Source: an uncultured Eubacteriales bacterium (lineage in GTDB: Bacteria > Bacillota > Clostridia > Oscillospirales > Acutalibacteraceae). From it: a stretch of 8,267 bases of DNA. The notes under the pieces are model-generated. The model was not told where the DNA came from. It ran no database searches and was given only the letters and a program-made list of their open reading frames with translations. The position numbers and the translations under genes were made by a program. Below, piece by piece: positions 5,402-8,267 of the stretch. Location of the stretch: NCBI GenBank assembly GCA_934702115.1, contig CAKUYF010000036.1:1-8267 (forward strand), written 5' to 3'. Position 1 is the first letter of the stretch; every line of letters starts with the position of its first letter.

Positions 5402-7069
5402 TTATGTTATTTCTCCAGAGAGATACAATATATTTCCTTCAAGCTTATCCTTTGATTTAAGTGTTACTTTAGTTTTAGGTGGAAATATTACTTCTCGTTC
5501 GGTTGGATATTGGCTTAAATTAGCAATATCTTTCCCCTTTCCATTTTTAACCCTAATTTTTAGTAATACTCCTCCGTTTCCAATGGTAAACCTTTTAGCC
5601 TCTTTCTCTTCTGCCGAAGTGCTTAAAATTCCTGGATCTTTATAGGTAGCATTTGGTGGCAATTTAAGTGAATCGGCTAAAAATTTAGGTAATTGGTTAA
5701 TAACTGATTGAGTTAATACTTCTTTTTCAGATGGATCTAATTGATTTTCTTTTTTGCTTTCTATAAGTTCCACCGCATTTGAAAGACGTTCAGAACTATT
5801 TTTATAACCTTTTGTTTTTGAATTTTTAGTGTCTTCAGAATCTGCAAATGTTCCTTTATTGAATACATTAGAATAAACTTCTTTTAAGCATTTTCCCGGG
5901 TTAAGTCCAATTAATTTCATAAATTTACCAATACCTTTAAACCCTCGATATACGCTGTATTCCAGTGTTGATGTAGAATCATCCTTAGAGGGTTTAAAAT
6001 ATTTGTGAACTAGCGTTGATATTTCATTGGCTTTTTTATAGAACATCTTGGGATCCATTTTTAATTTTAGATCAATACAATCCTTTTTTGCAGTTGCAAA
6101 TGTGCAATATCCTCTCAAGATGTTATTAACAACTCTATCGCCCTGATATGTGTAGTCTCTAATAATACTTTCTATATCTTCCTCTGTTCCATTTGAATTT
6201 TTAAGATCTAACTCAAGTTTTGCTAGAATTGTATCATCATAAAAAATTCTAGCGGGCTCCTTTAAGTTTCTTTTGCTTACTTCTGCATCTACTTTCTTTT
6301 TTAAATCACTTAAACATATTTCAGCTGACTTACGCGATATGAAATTATCGTCATGTTTAATGATAGTTTCCAGTAAATCATCATAACCATTATTAAGTCT
6401 AGCTTGAAAATCTGCCAAAGCGAAATTGGAAATTTTAGAAATACTTCCATTAATGTTTAGTTTAATTTCTTTAGATATGTCATCCAAATATTTTTCATAG
6501 TTAGTAAATCCCTTTCCGTTACAAGGATTCTTCGTAACTTTCCTAGTAAGAGAATTATTAGCTGAAACACCAGAATAAGCAGTCTCAACGATCGAAAATA
6601 TTCTTTGATCTTGACGGTTAACTTTTTTCTCCATATTTTCCGAAAGGAGATTATAAAATTCTTCAAAATAAGAATCTATATTTGATGATCCTATGCCCAG
6701 ATTTTTTTTAGTTAAATCACTAATTATTTTTTGCTTGTTATTTTTTATAAATTTTGTAACTTCATCACTTATAGTTTTTAAAGTCGTAAATGGAAGATTT
6801 TTTATTTTTTTAGTAAATGGAATGGATGGTTTGATTTTATAAGAGTTATCACTGAAAAAAGGATTTACTCGATATTCTGAGGGCAAGGATGCACTAGGTG
6901 TTTCAGTTTTGTCTGCATGCTTTAAAGGAAGTAGGTCTGATTTTTTTAATTTCCCTGAAAATTTAGGGGTATTTTTGACAGCTCCACTTTCTAAAATTAA
7001 GTACTTTACAAATTCATCAAAATTTTTTAACTGAGAAGATTCATTATTAAAGTATTTTAACCAATTCAT
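5402..7069 (-). CDS. Putative ADP-ribosyltransferase toxin (R-S-E class) with unrecognised N-terminal region
   Basis: 555 residues. The C-terminal third carries the three signatures of bacterial mono-ADP-ribosyltransferases of the C3/VIP2/iota-like exoenzyme fold, which move ADP-ribose from NAD+ to a target protein: the arginine strand VYRG (R375), the STS strand GILSTS (S483-T484-S485), and a C-terminal block VLLKIRV...YPTEREVIFPP with E-x-E at E524/E526. E-x-E enzymes usually modify arginine; Q-x-E enzymes modify asparagine or glutamine. The S-to-E spacing (43) is normal, but R-to-S (108) is about 60 longer than usual. Residues 1 to about 340 are charged, Lys/Asn-rich and mostly helical-looking, with no match I recognise. 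No signal peptide or membrane segment is visible. The ATG at 7067-7069 (complement) follows AAGGAGAA (complement of 7075-7082) with 5-base spacing and a near-consensus promoter. It is alone on its strand, with no immunity, secretion or phage gene beside it. The delivery route and target are unknown. Confidence 0.88.
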   Translation of the reverse strand: MNWLKYFNNESSQLKNFDEFVKYLILESGAVKNTPKFSGKLKKSDLLPLKHADKTETPSASLPSEYRVNPFFSDNSYKIKPSIPFTKKIKNLPFTTLKTISDEVTKFIKNNKQKIISDLTKKNLGIGSSNIDSYFEEFYNLLSENMEKKVNRQDQRIFSIVETAYSGVSANNSLTRKVTKNPCNGKGFTNYEKYLDDISKEIKLNINGSISKISNFALADFQARLNNGYDDLLETIIKHDDNFISRKSAEICLSDLKKKVDAEVSKRNLKEPARIFYDDTILAKLELDLKNSNGTEEDIESIIRDYTYQGDRVVNNILRGYCTFATAKKDCIDLKLKMDPKMFYKKANEISTLVHKYFKPSKDDSTSTLEYSVYRGFKGIGKFMKLIGLNPGKCLKEVYSNVFNKGTFADSEDTKNSKTKGYKNSSERLSNAVELIESKKENQLDPSEKEVLTQSVINQLPKFLADSLKLPPNATYKDPGILSTSAEEKEAKRFTIGNGGVLLKIRVKNGKGKDIANLSQYPTEREVIFPPKTKVTLKSKDKLEGNILYLSGEIT

Positions 7070-7119
7070 AGTTATTCTCCTTTCAAAAATTAAATTTAAA
7101 TAGTGCTGAGTTGGATTAG

Positions 7120-7148
7120 ATTATACTATTTAAATGACAAAAAGTCAA
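7120..7148 (-). promoter_or_regulatory. Strong sigma-A-type promoter of the ADP-ribosyltransferase gene
   Basis: Read on the minus strand, a -35 TTGACT (complement of 7143-7148) and a perfect -10 TATAAT (complement of 7120-7125) are 17 bases apart. The predicted start near 7113 gives a leader of about 45 bases. A small inverted repeat, TGAC-N5-GTCA (7135-7147), overlaps the -35 and could be an operator half-site pair, but it is too short to call. Confidence 0.75.
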
Positions 7149-7760
7149 TAAAATTATAAATATTATATAAAATTAACTTGATTATAGCAAATGTAAAAAT
7201 ATAGTTACTCAATTTTTTGATATTATGAATTGCAAAAATAATATTATAATAATGGTACTATTAAAAAAATTAGGTAATGATTATATTATGTGTTTTTTAA
7301 AATAATTAACAGAAAGTATACTGATAACATCTTAGCTGAAAAGTTTTAAAAAATTAATAAATGTTTCTTATGGAGTAAAACTCAACTTCATAACTTATTA
7401 ATAATTTTTATTAGATTAAAGACATTCCATTTAGTTTGAGTTGGTTAAAAAATATGTAAACAATTTTTAATATATTTGAAATTACTAATTCATATATATA
7501 GTTACTCTACAAATCATATTATTTATCTTTAATTTTAATTTTAAAATTGCTATTATATTATGTAGTGAGGTATTGCAATATTTACTATCAATATGAAATA
7601 ATTATTTTTAAGGTTCTAAATTATTTAATAAATAGATATAAATATGTAGATCCTCAATCATATAAATTGATTTTTTTAGATTTATATGAGAAATTTTTAA
7701 TTGATTATTTTAGAAAGGAGGAAGTTAGTATAAGTTTAGAATACTTATACCTGAAAATTT
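7149..7760. other. AT-rich, gene-poor intergenic stretch
   Basis: About 600 bases, extremely AT-rich, between the divergent ADP-ribosyltransferase and transporter genes. I see no convincing protein gene, tRNA, riboswitch or strong terminator in it. It holds scattered -10-like hexamers that I cannot pair with a -35, a 12-base direct repeat ATATAGTTACTC (7199-7210 and 7496-7507), an AACTCAA/TTGAGTT inverted repeat (about 7379-7385 and 7436-7442), and a strong Shine-Dalgarno near its right end. It may contain the transporter promoter and leader, or decayed DNA at the edge of an inserted gene. Confidence 0.5.
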
Positions 7761-7771
7761 ATGGTACATAA
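7547..7771 (+). CDS. Doubtful small open frame overlapping the transporter start
   Basis: A 74-codon frame rich in Tyr, Ile, Leu and Lys, with only a TTG (7547) or GTG (7565) as possible start and no Shine-Dalgarno before either. It resembles no family I know. Its last 11 bases overlap the ATG of the transporter, and a strong AAAGGAGG lies inside it. It is probably a chance frame in AT-rich DNA; the alternative is a small coupled upstream gene. Confidence 0.15.
   Translation: MLLYYVVRYCNIYYQYEIIIFKVLNYLINRYKYVDPQSYKLIFLDLYEKFLIDYFRKEEVSISLEYLYLKIYGT
7714..7721 (+). promoter_or_regulatory. Strong Shine-Dalgarno without an obvious start codon
   Basis: AAAGGAGG matches the 16S 3' end well, but no ATG, GTG or TTG lies at the right distance. 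Eight bases on is an ATA (7730), opening a 13-codon frame that ends at 7771. The transporter ATG is 39 bases downstream in another frame. It may drive a short leader peptide from a non-standard start, or be a relic of the transporter's original start. Confidence 0.4.
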
Positions 7772-8267
7772 ATATCTTAAAAATAACATTTTTCTACAGC
7801 CAAAGGACAAAACACTGATCCAGGATACAGAAAAAATAAAGAAATTATATTCAGTATTGCAACCGATTATTTTCATTGCAATGTATATGATGTATTTTAC
7901 ATCTTATTTGGGAAGAAAATCTCTTTGTGTAGGGTTCAATGGCTCAGCGGGAGCAAGAGCAATGTTAGGATTACCAAACAATATGTATGCCATTTTAGGA
8001 ATGATATATTATGCGGCTTACATGTGTGGAAAATTTTTCGGTGGTATTTTAGCAGACCGATCAAACATAAGAGTTACTTTACCTTTATCCATCTTTATTT
8101 CTTCAATTTTTAGTGCTGGAATAGCAATTGCAGGATATTTGAATGAAGCGTCTCTTTTAGTATCTACAGAATCTATATCTGTATTTATGTATATCACTTG
8201 GGGTATAGCAGCTTTTATTCAATCTTTAACTTTTCCTATGTGTGCTAAAGCTTTAGTATATTGGTAT
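7761..8267 (+). CDS. Major-facilitator transporter, N-terminal part (possibly organophosphate antiporter-like), cut by window edge
   Basis: 169 residues from the ATG at 7761 to the last base, open to the right edge. The frame is closed upstream by stops at 7731, 7737 and 7752, so no earlier start exists. A hydrophilic N-terminus of about 35 residues precedes the first helix (IIFIAMYMMYFTSYLG). Then come a short loop, a helix around YAILGMIYYAAYMCGKFF, and the MFS motif A loop GGILADRSNIR, which is the strongest family marker. Two further helices follow, one around SIFISSIFSAGIAIAG and one around YITWGIAAFIQSLTFPMC, ending CAKALVYWY. The layout and the aromatic 'YLGRKSL' segment recall the GlpT/UhpT organophosphate:phosphate antiporters, but the substrate cannot be assigned from a third of the protein. 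No Shine-Dalgarno immediately precedes the ATG; the nearest is 39 bases upstream. Confidence 0.85.
   Translation, partial: MVHKYLKNNIFLQPKDKTLIQDTEKIKKLYSVLQPIIFIAMYMMYFTSYLGRKSLCVGFNGSAGARAMLGLPNNMYAILGMIYYAAYMCGKFFGGILADRSNIRVTLPLSIFISSIFSAGIAIAGYLNEASLLVSTESISVFMYITWGIAAFIQSLTFPMCAKALVYWY

Noticed and set aside
6457..6666. A 69-codon minus-strand frame inside the ADP-ribosyltransferase gene
   Set aside because: It is an out-of-frame shadow of the larger gene with low-complexity basic/hydrophobic composition.
7199..7507. 12-base direct repeat ATATAGTTACTC as insertion-site duplication
   Set aside because: There are two copies about 300 bases apart in very AT-rich DNA, they flank no gene or terminal inverted repeats, and chance is a fair explanation.
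7925..8113. A 62-codon plus-strand frame inside the transporter
   Set aside because: It overlaps the MFS frame, which has transmembrane helices and the GGILADR motif; this one has no domain character.
1..8267. CRISPR array, tRNA or rRNA genes, transposase
   Set aside because: No regularly spaced repeats, no cloverleaf-like segments and no recognisable transposase sequence were seen on either strand.

Overview
This is a low-GC (roughly 30% by eye) chromosomal window from a Gram-positive bacterium, probably an anaerobic clostridial Firmicute. Evidence: Shine-Dalgarno sites of the AGGAGG type, a GatCAB-type amidotransferase subunit, an efp gene followed by a protein of the clostridial CD1247 N-terminal-domain family, and a lipoprotein-anchored amino-acid ABC importer. 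An oral or gut Peptostreptococcaceae-like relative is a reasonable guess, but I cannot fix the genus from sequence alone.

Layout. Positions 2-1036: 3' part of gatB (Asp/Glu-tRNA amidotransferase subunit B), cut by the window edge. 1137-1454: a 105-residue protein with a textbook double-glycine export leader joined to a small Cys-pair (zinc-ribbon-like) body, behind its own sigma-A promoter that overlaps the gatB stop codon. 1602-2686: efp and a CD1247-type zinc-ribbon protein with unusually Cys/Asp-rich segments, behind a good sigma-A promoter and closed by a GC-rich hairpin. 2823-5210: a three-gene polar amino-acid ABC importer (lipoprotein receptor, permease, ATPase) closed by a hairpin terminator. 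5402-7069, opposite strand: a 555-residue protein whose C-terminal third carries the R / S-T-S / E-x-E signature of the R-S-E class of mono-ADP-ribosyltransferase toxins, with a strong promoter of its own and an unrecognised N-terminal region of about 340 residues. 7149-7760: a very AT-rich, mostly non-coding stretch. 7761-8267: the N-terminal 169 residues of a major-facilitator transporter that runs off the right edge.

Functionally, gatB and efp are translation housekeeping genes. The ABC operon feeds amino acids to the cell. The ADP-ribosyltransferase looks like an accessory cargo gene: it is alone on its strand, flanked by gene-poor AT-rich DNA, has no visible signal peptide and no adjacent immunity or secretion gene. 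The most interesting items are this putative toxin and the double-glycine-leader zinc-ribbon protein. Neither can be called undescribed without a database search.
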